Shown here: piece by piece, positions 1 to 13,295 of the stretch
Numbering within the stretch: the stretch's first letter is position 1
How the letters are laid out: every line of letters starts with the position of its first letter
NCBI RefSeq assembly: GCF_001883705.2
Contig: NZ_MDEQ02000001.1
Span: 1 to 64,000, forward strand
From: Burkholderia catarinensis
GTDB lineage: Bacteria > Pseudomonadota > Gammaproteobacteria > Burkholderiales > Burkholderiaceae
DNA: 64,000 nucleotides
Reading direction: 5' to 3'
Position numbers and translations under genes: made by a program
Notes under the pieces: model-generated
The model's input: the letters and a program-made list of their open reading frames with translations, nothing else
Told to the model about the DNA's origin: nothing
Databases searched by the model: none

Positions 1-2335
1 CCTCTGCCGCATGCAGATGGATACTGTCGGTCGTGCTCGTGATCTGGATTGCCTTTTTAGCGGTCACGTCGACACCATCGGTCTGCGCCTCGATACGCAC
101 TTTCCCAGCGGCGGCGACGAGTGCCATGCCTGCCTTGTGTACGAACAGCGAGAACGTATTCGATATGCTCGCGAACAGCGAACGCCCCACGGCGATCCCG
201 ACATGCCGGCCACTTGTCACCGCGACATCCTCACCGCTTGCGATATGAGCGCTACGCTCGGCCACCAGACTGATGCCAGCCGGCCCAGCCAGCACAATAT
301 CGGCCTCCATCAACTCCGGGAACTCGTCCGGGCCGGCTGGCGTATTGCCTCTGATCGCATCGTTGCGTGCCTTGAGCGCCCGAGTCACGTCGCTCTGATC
401 CGTGCCGCGTTGTTGTGCGTCGTGCTGTTGCGCCAAATCCGTGAGGCTTTCCTGTAGTTCGCGCGCCCGCGTGAGTCGGCCGATGGCCTCTTTGGCGTCC
501 TTCGCGTGACCGGGGCCGCCCGGTTGACCGTCTGTCGACACGAACAAACCCTTCAACGCCCGAACAACGCCCCAATCGTCAGTGCGAAGGTCAAAGCCTT
601 TGCCGCGCGCATCGGCGCGCCCCTTCTTTCGGGTGATACGCCGAAGGTTGCCGAGACTCAGCAGGGACGCGCCCGCGTCGCTGGCTATCTGCGTCTGGAT
701 TTGCTCCCGCGTATCATCGATTGCCACGTGGCCGGATGCGGTGCCGTGGAATTCCTTGCCGCGCAGTACCGACAGCGCATGATTGTGCGGCAGGTCCAAC
801 GCAGGCTGGCGGAGCGCGTTGACGGCACTGCCGATAATCACCGGTAAATCCGGATCACCGTAGTAGTGCGACACCGCCACTTCATGACCGATGCGCGGAA
901 TGAACGTCGCCCCCATATCCACGCCTTGCCACGGCGACAGCGCGCGCAGCCAGATGCCTGAGTTCTCGTCGTGCTGGCCTTGCCGGTCCCATTGAAACTG
1001 CACCTTGACCCGGCCGTATTGGTCCGTCCAGATTTCCTGCCCGGCGGGGCCAACCACGATAGCCTTCTCAGGCCCGCTCATGATGGGCTTGCGGACGCTG
1101 CGCGCTAGCCGGAACGGCTCATTCGTCGGCAGCAGTTCGAATTGTGCGTCAACGCGATAGGTCTGGGCGCCGCTGGTCCGTCCCGCGACTTCCTCAATGT
1201 CGAGCGCGCACGATACAACGAGGTATTCACGGTTCGCTGCCTGCTGCGGATAGCCGGTCAACGTAAAGGTGTGGCCGACCGTGAGGCCGCGCAGATTGCC
1301 CTGGCCGTTCGCACGCCGCCCCGCGCAGCGGTGCGCCTCAAGCTGCACTTGCGCGAAGTGCCGCGCCTCCCGCTCCGTATCGTTCGGCTGGCCCGTCAGC
1401 CCTTGCGCGCCCGCGAGCGGCTGACTGTAATCGCCCCAACCGTAAATCTCGCCGTCGGCGCTTGCGGTCGGGCGAGGGTCTTCCGCCGTGGCGGCCAGAT
1501 TGGCGCGCGGGCGGGTGTAGTCGTAGTCCGTCACGATCACGTGCCCCGGCGTCAGTCGGCTGATCACGGACAGCGCGTGAATGTGTTCCTCATCGATACG
1601 CTGACCATCGGGCGGCAGATAACGCAGCATCTCATAGGCCGCGCCGTGCGGATGATGGCCGCCCATCGAGTCGCACAAGACCAGACGGTGATGGCCATCG
1701 TCGTGCTCGAACCACCACCAGATCCCCCATTCTTCCCAGAGGCGTTGCAGAAACGCCCAGTCCGATTCAAACGCCTGCCGCTGCACGTCGCGTTTTGGAT
1801 AAACGCCCCGGAATGCGCCCAGACGCTTATCGACGCGGTAGGGATATTTCGAAAGCACCGCGTCGGTGATTTCGACGACGGTCATATCCTGAAAGAGACG
1901 GCAATCCTGCGTCAGCGTCGCGCGATAGAGCCACGGGCGCAGTTCCAGCTCGTACAGAATCGAATCGCGATCCTGACCGGCAAGCCGGGCCACTTCGACC
2001 AGCCCGGTTATCTCACGCGTTCCCGCGCCGATGTTTCCGAGTCCGACGCCATCGGCCAGCCCCGGAATAAACTGCCCGTTGCCTTCGAGTTGGATCGATA
2101 CGGTGACTTCCGTGCCGACCACCTTGTCCAGATCGTGATTGGCCGTGCGACTGGGGGAGACCGCATAAGCGTCGTCGGTGCGCAGCGTAACGACGTAGCG
2201 GCATTCATCGAGACGGCCGATGGTTTCGGTGCCGTGCAAGCGCACTGGAACGAATACCGGCAGCGCGTCCATCCCATAGGTCGGCAACGCTGCGCCCGTG
2301 ATGGACAGCGTGTGAGCCTGAGTAAACATCGCCAT
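1..2335 (-). CDS. vgrG: Type VI secretion tip protein VgrG (3' end lies beyond the window)
   Basis: This is an uninterrupted minus-strand reading frame of at least 778 codons that runs off the left edge. It forms the trimeric spike of a type VI secretion system. The N-terminal gp27-like part spans roughly residues 1-430. The gp5-like OB region follows, with the typical WTDQYGRVKVQFQWD near residue 490 and the family-typical segment IPRIGHEVAVSHYYGDPDLP. A DUF2345-type region with a beta-helix-like pattern occupies about residue 640 to the edge. The ATG at 2335 directly abuts the stop of the PAAR gene (TAAATG), so translation is probably coupled; an in-frame ATG two codons later is an alternative. 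No tss structural genes are visible, so this looks like an orphan vgrG island whose effector genes would lie past the left edge. A C-terminal effector extension cannot be assessed. Confidence 0.9.
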   Translation of the reverse strand, partial: MAMFTQAHTLSITGAALPTYGMDALPVFVPVRLHGTETIGRLDECRYVVTLRTDDAYAVSPSRTANHDLDKVVGTEVTVSIQLEGNGQFIPGLADGVGLGNIGAGTREITGLVEVARLAGQDRDSILYELELRPWLYRATLTQDCRLFQDMTVVEITDAVLSKYPYRVDKRLGAFRGVYPKRDVQRQAFESDWAFLQRLWEEWGIWWWFEHDDGHHRLVLCDSMGGHHPHGAAYEMLRYLPPDGQRIDEEHIHALSVISRLTPGHVIVTDYDYTRPRANLAATAEDPRPTASADGEIYGWGDYSQPLAGAQGLTGQPNDTEREARHFAQVQLEAHRCAGRRANGQGNLRGLTVGHTFTLTGYPQQAANREYLVVSCALDIEEVAGRTSGAQTYRVDAQFELLPTNEPFRLARSVRKPIMSGPEKAIVVGPAGQEIWTDQYGRVKVQFQWDRQGQHDENSGIWLRALSPWQGVDMGATFIPRIGHEVAVSHYYGDPDLPVIIGSAVNALRQPALDLPHNHALSVLRGKEFHGTASGHVAIDDTREQIQTQIASDAGASLLSLGNLRRITRKKGRADARGKGFDLRTDDWGVVRALKGLFVSTDGQPGGPGHAKDAKEAIGRLTRARELQESLTDLAQQHDAQQRGTDQSDVTRALKARNDAIRGNTPAGPDEFPELMEADIVLAGPAGISLVAERSAHIASGEDVAVTSGRHVGIAVGRSLFASISNTFSLFVHKAGMALVAAAGKVRIEAQTDGVDVTAKKAIQITSTTDSIHLHAAE

Positions 2336-2605
2336 TTACGCTGCCCCCGTTGTTCGCTGACCAATGACGGTCGCACCGCAACCGGTATTGTCGCCGTGGT
2401 AACCAACACGTCGACCGCGATGCGTACGCTGGCCACTCGCCAGCAACGGGAAAACGCCACCACATTTCGGGCACGTCACGCCGTGGCCGTCCAGCGCCAC
2501 CCCCACGCCGAGATGCTTCAGATCACCGGCGGCTTCGGTGACGGTGCCGCCATGATCGGTGGCGTCTCCCAGGCGAACCATTTCATGGCCTTGTGCATTC
2601 TTCAT
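2336..2605 (-). CDS. PAAR-domain type VI secretion spike-tip protein
   Basis: An 89-residue protein that matches PAAR proteins: the opening MVRLGDATDHGG, a central CPKCGG pair and a late cysteine in TGCGATVIGQ fit the metal-binding cone that sharpens the VgrG spike. I chose the ATG at 2605, which has GAGA about 8 nt upstream; a GTG at 2617 would add four residues. The gene lies immediately upstream of vgrG with zero spacing. The 150 bp upstream (2606-2757) is AT-rich for this genome and probably holds the promoter of this two-gene unit. It is a bare PAAR without a toxin domain. Confidence 0.85.
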   Translation of the reverse strand: MKNAQGHEMVRLGDATDHGGTVTEAAGDLKHLGVGVALDGHGVTCPKCGGVFPLLASGQRTHRGRRVGYHGDNTGCGATVIGQRTTGAA

Positions 2606-2757
2606 CAGCGATCTCACATATCACGTGGATCGAGATTGATAACGTGAAAATGCAGCGACGCCTATGGGATGAATACGATTTTTCCGACTTTGACTTTCGT
2701 TAAACAAAAGGTGTTCATTTTGCGCGCGGCTATGTCGACCTGCGCCATTCCACCGCT

Positions 2758-3690
2758 TCAAAGCGCCTCAACCAGCCGCCGCGTGCTCTTCTCGCAATAC
2801 TCGTGACACGCGGCGCGCGCAGCGATCGACGCGCCATGCACGAACCTCGGCGCATCCGCGCGCCGCGACATCGACACGACGATCGACGGCGGCGACGGCT
2901 GCAGCGGCAGCTCGACGACTTCGCCGCTTTCGATCAGCGCATCGACGAACAGCACCGGAATCGCGGCGACGCCGAAGCCGTCGCGCACCAGCTGCACGAT
3001 CACCGAGATCGACGGCGACCCGGTAATGCGCGTGTCCGACAGCGGCACGCCGTGCGCGTGCGCGAGCGTGCGAACGATATCTTCCAGCGCGCGGTGGGGC
3101 GCGGTGCCGCGCCCGTAGGTCAGGATCGGCTGGCGCAGCACCTGCCGCGCGAGGCCCGTGCGCGTGTTCGGCAGCAGCCCCGTGCGCGCGATCCAGCGCA
3201 CCGGGTAGTTCGCGAGCGCGTCGCAGACGACCGACGCCTCGTCGCTGCCTTCCACGCGGATGATCAGGTCGAGCTCGCCGGCCATCAGCCGGCGCTGCAG
3301 CACGACGCTGACATCGACGGTCAGGTCGATCTCGAGCTGCGGATAGTCGGCCGCCAGCCGGCGCATATAGTGCGGCAGCCAGCTGTGCACGACGGTTTCG
3401 ATCACGCCGAGCCGCAGCTTGCCGCGCAGCGCGCTCTCGCCGGACGCGGCGGCCTGCAGCTCCTGCGTCGCCTCGACCACGGCTTTCGCATAGCCGAGCA
3501 GGTACTCGCCGTTCGGCGTGAGCCGGAATTCGCGGCTGTCGCGGTCGACGAGCACCGTCTGCAGTTCGTCCTCGAGCGCCTTCAGGCGCTGCGAGATCGC
3601 GGCCGGCGTCGCATGCAGCGCGGCGGCCGTCGTGCGGAAGTTGCGCAGCTTCGCGAGCACGACGAAGGTTTCGAGAAAACGCGTGTTCAT
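2758..3690 (-). CDS. LysR-family transcriptional regulator of the 5-oxoproline/D-glutamate locus
   Basis: A 310-residue protein of normal LysR length. The N-terminal winged HTH (residues 1-62) reads RTTAAALHATPAAISQRLKALE, followed by a periplasmic-binding-protein-like effector domain. It is divergent from the DUF1445, MFS and 5-oxoprolinase genes, with a 205-bp AT-rich spacer (3691-3895), the usual geometry for a LysR activator of a neighbouring catabolic operon. Its ligand is not visible in the sequence; 5-oxoproline or glutamate is inferred only from the neighbours. Confidence 0.88.
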   Translation of the reverse strand: MNTRFLETFVVLAKLRNFRTTAAALHATPAAISQRLKALEDELQTVLVDRDSREFRLTPNGEYLLGYAKAVVEATQELQAAASGESALRGKLRLGVIETVVHSWLPHYMRRLAADYPQLEIDLTVDVSVVLQRRLMAGELDLIIRVEGSDEASVVCDALANYPVRWIARTGLLPNTRTGLARQVLRQPILTYGRGTAPHRALEDIVRTLAHAHGVPLSDTRITGSPSISVIVQLVRDGFGVAAIPVLFVDALIESGEVVELPLQPSPPSIVVSMSRRADAPRFVHGASIAARAACHEYCEKSTRRLVEAL

Positions 3691-3895
3691 GGCGGTCGGG
3701 CGGACGGTGGATGCGCAGCTTGCCGGTGACGAAAAGTGAACGGGACCGGGGAAAACCCCGAGATCCGTTAAGAAATTCTATACACGAAGCGCAAAAAAAC
3801 TCGTTGGCGACAAAATTTTTTCTTTTCTATTCTTGGCCGTATCCGATGACACGAAGCGGTCATCCCGACGACACACCGATCTGCGACCGAACATC

Positions 3896-4669
3896 ATGAC
3901 GCCTTCCGAATTCCGCCAGTCCGTGCGCCACGGCGCATTCCGCGGCCCGACCGCCGGCCACTGCGGCCCGTTCGCGCAAGCGAATCTCGCGATCCTGCCC
4001 GATGCGTACGCGCACGATTTCCTGCGCTTTTGTCAGGCGAACCCGAAAGCGTGCCCGCTGCTGGGCGTCGGCGAACCGGGCGCGTTCCGGCTCGACGCGC
4101 TCGGCGAGGATCTCGATATCCGCACCGACGTGCCGAGCTACAACGTATACCGCGACGGCCGTCTGACCGAACGCGTCGAGTCGCTGGAAGCGCTGTGGCG
4201 CGACGATTTCGTCGTATTCGCGATCGGCTGCTCGTTCTCGTTCGAGGAGATGCTGGCGCGCGAAGGGATCGGGCTGCGCCACGTCGAGGAGGGTCGCAAC
4301 GTGCCGATGTACCGCACGTCGATTCCGAACCGCCGCGCGGGGATCTTCGGCGGCCAGCTCGTCGTGTCGATGCGGCCGATGCGCGGCGCCGATGCGATCC
4401 GCGCGGTGCAGGTCACGAGCCGGTTCCCGGGCGTGCACGGCGCGCCGATCCATCTCGGCCACCCGCAGGAACTGGGTATCGCGGATCTGAACGCGCCCGA
4501 ATTCGGCGACGCGGTGACGATCCGCGACGGCGAACTGCCGGTGTTCTGGGCGTGCGGCGTGACGCCGCAAACCGCGCTGATGGACGCGAAGCTGCCGATC
4601 GCGATCGCGCATACGCCCGGCCACATGCTGATGACCGACATCACGAACGCGTCGCTGGCCGTGTTCTGA
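3896..4669 (+). CDS. DUF1445 family protein (putative hydro-lyase / D-glutamate cyclase-like)
   Basis: A 257-residue protein of the UPF0317/DUF1445 family. Family-typical segments include [33 protein letters not shown] and [11 protein letters not shown]. Homologous domains occur in the mammalian mitochondrial protein DGLUCY, which interconverts D-glutamate and 5-oxo-D-proline, so a role in that chemistry is plausible, although bacterial members are usually labelled putative hydro-lyases. The first upstream in-frame start (3833) would add 21 unrelated residues, so I chose the ATG at 3896. It is the first gene of a plus-strand series with an MFS transporter and a 5-oxoprolinase, which supports the 5-oxoproline link. 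Confidence 0.8.
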   Translation: MTPSEFRQSVRHGAFRGPTAGHCGPFAQANLAILPDAYAHDFLRFCQANPKACPLLGVGEPGAFRLDALGEDLDIRTDVPSYNVYRDGRLTERVESLEALWRDDFVVFAIGCSFSFEEMLAREGIGLRHVEEGRNVPMYRTSIPNRRAGIFGGQLVVSMRPMRGADAIRAVQVTSRFPGVHGAPIHLGHPQELGIADLNAPEFGDAVTIRDGELPVFWACGVTPQTALMDAKLPIAIAHTPGHMLMTDITNASLAVF

Positions 4670-4757
4670 TCCGGCAAACGGCCACGCACACGACACACGC
4701 CCGACACACCGCACACCCGACCACCATCCGACGGCGCATCACGACAGGAGCACCACC

Positions 4758-6056
4758 ATGGAAAGCAAGACTCTCGCGGCACCCGCCGCCGAGCCCGCGA
4801 GCCGAGCGCGCAACGGCCTGTTCTCGTGGTACGGAGATGCGCAGCCGCGCGAGCGCCGCGCGTTCTGGAGCTGCAAGGTCGGCTACATGCTCGACGGGAT
4901 GGACACGCAGATGCTGTCGTTCGTGATCCCGACGCTCGTCGCGACCTGGGGCATCTCGCTGGCGGACGCGGGCTTCATCGGCACGGTCACGCTGCTCGCG
5001 TCGGCGCTCGGCGGCTGGATCGCCGGCATCCTGTCCGACCGGATCGGCCGCGTGCGCACGCTGCAGCTCACCGTGCTGTGGTTTGCCGTGTTCACCGCGC
5101 TGTGCGGGCTCGCGCAGAACTATCACCAGTTGCTCGCGGCACGCGCGCTGATGGGCTTCGGCTTCGGCGGCGAATGGACGGCCGGCGCGGTGCTGATCGG
5201 CGAAGTGATCCGCGCGCGCGACCGCGGCAGGGCGGTCGGCCTCGTGCAGTCGGGCTGGGCGATCGGCTGGGGGCTGTGCGCGCTGCTGTATGCGCTGCTG
5301 TTCTCGGTGCTGCCGGCCGATCAGGCATGGCGCGCGCTGTTCCTCGTCGGGCTGGCGCCCGCGCTGCTGGTCGTCGCGATCCGCCGCTACGTGAAGGAGC
5401 CGGACGTCTACGAGAAGGAGAAGGCCGCGCAGGCGAAAGTGGCCGATGCGCCGCGCCTCACGGAGATCTTCGCGCCGAAGCTGATCACGACGACGCTGCG
5501 CGCGGCGCTGCTGACGACCGGCGCGCAGGGCGGCTACTACGCGATCACGACGTGGCTGCCGACCTTCCTGAAGACCGAGCGGCACCTGACCGTGATGGGC
5601 ACCGGCGGCTATCTCGCGATGATCATCTTCGGCTCGTGGGTCGGCTACCTGACGAGCGCGTACCTGACCGACCGCCTCGGCCGCAAGCCGAACTTCATCC
5701 TGTTCGCGGTCGGCTCGATGGCGATCGCGTTTGCCTACACGTCGCTGAACCTGACCAACGCGTCGATGCTGTGGCTCGGCTTCCCGCTCGGCTTCTTCGC
5801 GTCGGGCATCTTCTCGGGGATGGGCGCGTTCCTCACCGAACTGTTCCCGACCCGCGTGCGCGGCTCCGGCCAGGGCTTCTGCTACAACGTGGGCCGGGCG
5901 ATCGGCGCACTGTTCCCGTTCCTGATCGGCGCGCTGTCGAAGCAGTACGGGCTCGGCACCAGCATCGGAATCTTTGCGGTCGCCGCGTACGGCGTGGTGG
6001 TCGTCGCCGCGCTGACGCTGCCCGAGACACGCGGCCGCGAACTCGACGCCGCGTAA
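4758..6056 (+). CDS. MFS transporter, probable uptake of 5-oxoproline or a related acid
   Basis: A 432-residue major facilitator with about 12 membrane segments. After a short cytoplasmic N-terminus, the first helix carries the acid/sugar-transporter-like motif [14 protein letters not shown], and the loop between helices 2 and 3 has the MFS signature [13 protein letters not shown]-like CAGGAG lies about 8 nt before the ATG. It sits between the DUF1445 and 5-oxoprolinase genes on the same strand, so it probably imports their substrate. The family resembles AAHS-type aromatic and carboxylic acid carriers; specificity is inferred from context only. Confidence 0.85.
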   Translation: MESKTLAAPAAEPASRARNGLFSWYGDAQPRERRAFWSCKVGYMLDGMDTQMLSFVIPTLVATWGISLADAGFIGTVTLLASALGGWIAGILSDRIGRVRTLQLTVLWFAVFTALCGLAQNYHQLLAARALMGFGFGGEWTAGAVLIGEVIRARDRGRAVGLVQSGWAIGWGLCALLYALLFSVLPADQAWRALFLVGLAPALLVVAIRRYVKEPDVYEKEKAAQAKVADAPRLTEIFAPKLITTTLRAALLTTGAQGGYYAITTWLPTFLKTERHLTVMGTGGYLAMIIFGSWVGYLTSAYLTDRLGRKPNFILFAVGSMAIAFAYTSLNLTNASMLWLGFPLGFFASGIFSGMGAFLTELFPTRVRGSGQGFCYNVGRAIGALFPFLIGALSKQYGLGTSIGIFAVAAYGVVVVAALTLPETRGRELDAA

Positions 6057-6107
6057 GCGGCGGGGCGGCCGGCCCTTCGTTTTCCTTCCCTTTCATCGAC
6101 ACCGTGA

Positions 6108-6130
6108 CACGGCGCGCGACGCGCGCCGTG
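6108..6130. other. Perfect GC-rich inverted repeat between transporter and oxoprolinase
   Basis: A 23-bp perfect palindrome of two 11-bp arms around one A (CACGGCGCGCG, A, then the reverse complement) lies between the MFS stop and the oxoprolinase start. There is no U-run after it, so it is more likely an mRNA processing, stability or partial-attenuation hairpin inside the operon than a full terminator. Confidence 0.5.
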
Positions 6131-6174
6131 CGGCGGCGCTCGTCCTCGATTCAACGACGCATCGACCCGACATC

Positions 6175-9819
<3,645 letters not shown>

Positions 9820-9827
9820 ACCGTGCA

Positions 9828-9851
9828 ACCGGCGCGGACACCCGCGCCGGT
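9828..9851 (+). terminator. Hairpin after the 5-oxoprolinase gene
   Basis: A perfect 10-bp stem with a 4-nt loop (ACCGGCGCGG, ACAC, CCGCGCCGGT) starts 9 nt after the oxoprolinase stop. The tail is A-rich rather than T-rich, so it may act as a weak or Rho-assisted terminator. Confidence 0.6.
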
Positions 9852-10379
9852 ACGCGGAAAATATTGCAACGGACTGTGGAATAAAACCGCGCATTCACGC
9901 ACGAACCGAATCAAAAATGACGGAAAGCCGGGTCGCCGGAATGCGATCCGACCCTGCCGCCACGGTCCAGAAGTAGATTTGGCCCCTATTACTGAATTGA
10001 CCGGAGACGCCCGCCCGGCGGGGCATTCAGACCGTCCCGCCAACCCGTTGCGCGCCGCCGCCCGCGCGTTCGTGCATGCTGCCAATCATGAAAAATCCGG
10101 CTTGCCAATCGAGTCCCGATTCCTTGACACTCTGCTCTAAATGTGAGTGCCAATTCTGATCGTCATTTGATAAGATGACTTCATCATTCGTTTGGCAGAA
10201 CCTGCGCGCGTCATGCGCGAACGCCGGGTCGCATTAGTTGGAAACAAGTACGGACGAGGGCCATCGTCACGGCCATCACGGCCGACCAGCCGGGAGCGCG
10301 CGACGCGCGGCCCGGAAGGGCGGGCGGTCGGCTCGCCTCCGTCTACACTGTGCGTTTTTTTCTGGATCGGGGCGGCTCC
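9852..10379. other. Non-coding stretch upstream of rpfR
   Basis: About 530 bp with no convincing gene. The only plus-strand open frame, to 10140, has unbiased third positions and no recognisable protein. The centre (about 10100-10250) is less GC-rich than its surroundings, with TTGACA at about 10129 and TTTGATAAGATGA near 10167, so it probably contains the rpfR promoter. No riboswitch or small RNA is recognised. Confidence 0.5.
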
Positions 10380-12383
10380 ATGGATGACGAAAACGATAGC
10401 GCGGTGCTCGAGGCGCACGTCGGGACCCGCAGCCCCTGCTGGCGTCTCGGCAGCGACAGCAATGCGCTCGAACTGGCCGCCGTGCGCGGCCTGACCAACG
10501 TCGCCGTTGCGCTGACGGTCGAGCAGGCCGCGCGCATTCGCGCGCTGACGGGCGTCACGTCGCACCTCGTGCTCGAGATCGTGCTGTTCGGCGAGTCGGT
10601 CAGCCTGCATCTCGTCGGCAAGAAGGTCGACACGACCGACTGGGCCGGCACGGCCTGCGCCTATTCCGATGCGGTGTCCGTCGCGTGCGATCTCGGGCAC
10701 GGGCTCGCGTTCGCCGAGCAGGTCGTGTCCGAAGTGAATTCGCTCGTCGTGATCCTCGACCGCAACGGCATGGTGCAGCGCTTCAATCGCCTGTGCGAGG
10801 AGGTGACGGGCAAGCGCGAGGTCGACGTGATCGGCCGCAGCGCGTTCGAGCTGTTCATGAGCCCCGAGCAGGGCGCGCAGTCGCGCACCAACATCACCGG
10901 CTTTTTCGCGAGCAACTGTTCGTTCGCGGTCGAGCGCTACATCAACACGGTCAACGGCCCGCGCCTGTTCCAGTTCCGCAACAAGTTCGTGCAGAGCGGC
11001 AGCGGCGTGGAGGAGCAGTTCCTGATCTGCTCGGGCATCGACGTCACCGAGGAGCGCAATGCGCAGCAGCGGCTCACCGAACTGGCGAACACCGACGTGC
11101 TCACCGGGCTGCCGAACCGCCATGCGATCAGCGAGCGCATCCACGCCGCGATCGCCGCGGAGACGGCCGCGTCGCGCGGCCAGGTCGGCATCCTGTTCCT
11201 CGACCTGGACAACTTCAAGCGCGTCAACGATCACTACGGGCACATCACCGGCGACCGCCTGCTGCAGGACGTGTCGGGAATCATCGGCGGCTGCCTGCCG
11301 TCCGGCGCGACGCTCGCGCGGCTCGGCGGCGACGAATTCCTCGTGCTGTTCGAGCACGGCACGCGGCCGCTGCTCGAAGCGACCTCGCAGATCATCCTCG
11401 AACGGCTGCGCACGCCGATCCACCTCGGGCTGATGGAGGTCTACACGAGCTGCTCGATCGGCATCGCGATGCATCCGCAGCACGGCGATTCGCTCGAGAC
11501 GCTGATCCGCAGCGCGGATACGGCGATGTACGTCGCGAAGGAAGAAGGCAAGCATACGTACCGCGTGTTCTCGCTGGAGATGAACCAGAAGGTCGCGAAG
11601 TACATGTGGCTCGACACGAACCTGCGCAAGGCGCTCGAGGAAGAGCAGTTCGTGCTGCACTACCAGCCGGTCGTCGATATCGCGACCGGCGACGTGCACG
11701 GCGTCGAGGCGCTGATCCGCTGGCAGTCGCCCGATCGCGGGCTGGTCGCGCCGATCGAGTTCATCCGCTTCGCGGAGGAGTCGGGGCTGATCGCGCCGCT
11801 CGGGCGCTGGGTGATGCGCACCGCGGCCGCGCAGGCCGCCGCGTGGAAGACGAAGGGGCTCGACATCCGGATCGCGGTGAACATGTCCGCGCGGCAGTTG
11901 CAGGACATGAACATCGTGCACCAGCTCGCATCGATTCTCGACGGCGCGGGGCTGAAGCCCGGCCTGCTCGACATCGAGCTGACCGAGAGCTGCTTCATCG
12001 AGGACGAGGATGCGGCCATCGGTCTGATGCGGCAGTTCCGCCAGCTCGGCGCGGAGATCCATCTCGACGATTTCGGCACCGGCTATTCGTCGCTGTCGCA
12101 GTTGTCGCGCCTGCCGCTCGATGCGATCAAGCTCGATCGCACGTTCATCACGGGCATCGACCGCAATCCGCGCTCGCAGGCGCTGGTGCGCTCGGTCGTG
12201 TCGCTCGCGAAGGCGCTGAATTTCGCGGTGGTCGCCGAAGGCGTCGAGACGCATGCGGAAGCCGAATTCCTCAAGCAGCTCGACGTCGATCACGCGCAAG
12301 GCTACTACTTCGCCCGCCCGATGCCGGCGCAGGCGTTCGAGGCGTGGCTCGCGGAGAGGAGAAAGCTCAGGCTGATCGCCTGA
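10380..12383 (+). CDS. rpfR: BDSF receptor / bifunctional c-di-GMP enzyme RpfR (FI-PAS-GGDEF-EAL)
   Basis: A 667-residue protein with the RpfR domain order: an N-terminal RpfF-interaction region (about 1-95), a PAS domain (about 110-230), a GGDEF domain with intact RLGGDEF at 316-320, and an EAL domain with GVEALIRW at 443-445. In Burkholderia RpfR binds the fatty-acid signal BDSF through the PAS domain, which raises EAL phosphodiesterase activity and lowers c-di-GMP. Both catalytic motifs look intact. The ATG at 10380 gives the expected length. The gene is convergent with rpfF, its signal synthase and protein partner, and the pairing makes the assignment firm. PAS-GGDEF-EAL proteins are common, but the neighbour is decisive. 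Confidence 0.92.
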   Translation: MDDENDSAVLEAHVGTRSPCWRLGSDSNALELAAVRGLTNVAVALTVEQAARIRALTGVTSHLVLEIVLFGESVSLHLVGKKVDTTDWAGTACAYSDAVSVACDLGHGLAFAEQVVSEVNSLVVILDRNGMVQRFNRLCEEVTGKREVDVIGRSAFELFMSPEQGAQSRTNITGFFASNCSFAVERYINTVNGPRLFQFRNKFVQSGSGVEEQFLICSGIDVTEERNAQQRLTELANTDVLTGLPNRHAISERIHAAIAAETAASRGQVGILFLDLDNFKRVNDHYGHITGDRLLQDVSGIIGGCLPSGATLARLGGDEFLVLFEHGTRPLLEATSQIILERLRTPIHLGLMEVYTSCSIGIAMHPQHGDSLETLIRSADTAMYVAKEEGKHTYRVFSLEMNQKVAKYMWLDTNLRKALEEEQFVLHYQPVVDIATGDVHGVEALIRWQSPDRGLVAPIEFIRFAEESGLIAPLGRWVMRTAAAQAAAWKTKGLDIRIAVNMSARQLQDMNIVHQLASILDGAGLKPGLLDIELTESCFIEDEDAAIGLMRQFRQLGAEIHLDDFGTGYSSLSQLSRLPLDAIKLDRTFITGIDRNPRSQALVRSVVSLAKALNFAVVAEGVETHAEAEFLKQLDVDHAQGYYFARPMPAQAFEAWLAERRKLRLIA

Positions 12384-12399
12384 GCCTGGTTCCCGCGCA

Positions 12400-12424
12400 G
12401 GCGCCGCCGGCAAGCGGCGGCGCC
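12400..12424. terminator. Bidirectional hairpin between convergent rpfR and rpfF
   Basis: A perfect 9-bp stem (GGCGCCGCC / GGCGGCGCC) with a 7-nt loop sits in the 48-bp gap between the two convergent stop codons. It is symmetric, so it can serve both transcripts; no T-run is present on either side. Confidence 0.6.
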
Positions 12425-12431
12425 GGTCGCA

Positions 12432-13295
12432 CTACACCGTGCGTAGCTTCGACACGCGCCGGTTCTGCAGCATCACGAGGCGTTCCATGTACGCGAGATC
12501 CTTCAGCTCGATCGTGAACGCCGCATGGACCCACGCTTCCGTGATGTCCATCAGCTCCGAGCGCGACAACTGGAACACGCGCTCGCGTGCGCGCAGCATC
12601 GCGCGCACGCCGTTCAGCTTCGGCTTCGTCACGTCGATGAAGGTGCGCGTCGCGAGATACGCGTCACCGGCGTCGAACGTCTGGTCGATCAGCCCGCAGT
12701 CCTCGTACCACTCGGCCGCATGCGTTTCGCCGGTCGCGATCAGCGATTCCGCGAGGCCGCGGTCCGCCTTGCGCGCCACCAGCGAATAGCCGCCCATGCC
12801 CGGGAACAGGTTGAACGCGATCTCGGGGAACCCGAGCTTCACGCCCTTCTGCGCGAGCACGTAGTGATGCGCGAGCGCGGCCTCGAAGCCGCCGCCGAGC
12901 GCGCTGCCCTCGACCATCGCGATCGAGATCGCCCCGGTGCCGAAGCCCGTGTAGATCTCGTACACGCCGTCGATGCACGAGCGCGCGTAGGCCATCAGCT
13001 GATCGCGCCTGCCGCTGCGGATCGCGTCGACGAAGAAGCTCAGGTCGCCGCCGACATTGAACAGCTCGGGGACGAGCGAGCCCGTCACCCAGAAGTCGAA
13101 CTTGAGGCCCGAGTCGCGTGCGACGCGCGCGAGATGGATGATGTCGGTGACGAGTTGTTGGTTAAAGCACGGCCGCGGCTCCGATCGCAGCATCATCCAC
13201 ATGATGTTGCGACCTTCTTCGTAAAAGGCAGTCAGTTGCGAGAGTTCGCCGGCTTCATAAAACGGGCGGCACGCCGGATGGGATTGGAGTTGCAT
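12432..13295 (-). CDS. rpfF: BDSF synthase RpfF (bifunctional crotonase-fold dehydratase/thioesterase)
   Basis: A 287-residue crotonase-fold enzyme that makes cis-2-dodecenoic acid (BDSF) from 3-hydroxydodecanoyl-ACP by dehydration and thioester cleavage. The two active-site glutamates fall at E138 (EGSALGGGFEAAL) and E158 (GFPEIAFNLFPG), equivalent to the catalytic pair described in Xanthomonas RpfF. The ATG at 13295 has a good GAGGA 7 nt upstream; the same frame runs open further upstream but without a ribosome site or family similarity. Partner of RpfR, whose N-terminal region binds RpfF. A long hairpin lies just upstream of the start. Confidence 0.93.
   Translation of the reverse strand: MQLQSHPACRPFYEAGELSQLTAFYEEGRNIMWMMLRSEPRPCFNQQLVTDIIHLARVARDSGLKFDFWVTGSLVPELFNVGGDLSFFVDAIRSGRRDQLMAYARSCIDGVYEIYTGFGTGAISIAMVEGSALGGGFEAALAHHYVLAQKGVKLGFPEIAFNLFPGMGGYSLVARKADRGLAESLIATGETHAAEWYEDCGLIDQTFDAGDAYLATRTFIDVTKPKLNGVRAMLRARERVFQLSRSELMDITEAWVHAAFTIELKDLAYMERLVMLQNRRVSKLRTV

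Noticed and set aside
1..2605. Prophage tail module
   Set aside because: VgrG and PAAR resemble phage spike proteins, but no other phage genes, integrase or attachment sites are visible.
1142..2647. A 501-codon plus-strand open frame over the left end
   Set aside because: It is the shadow of vgrG, whose true minus-strand frame runs off the edge and has clear family motifs.
10380..12383. RpfR as a c-di-GMP enzyme with a dead GGDEF domain
   Set aside because: The GGDEF and EAL motifs are both intact in the sequence.
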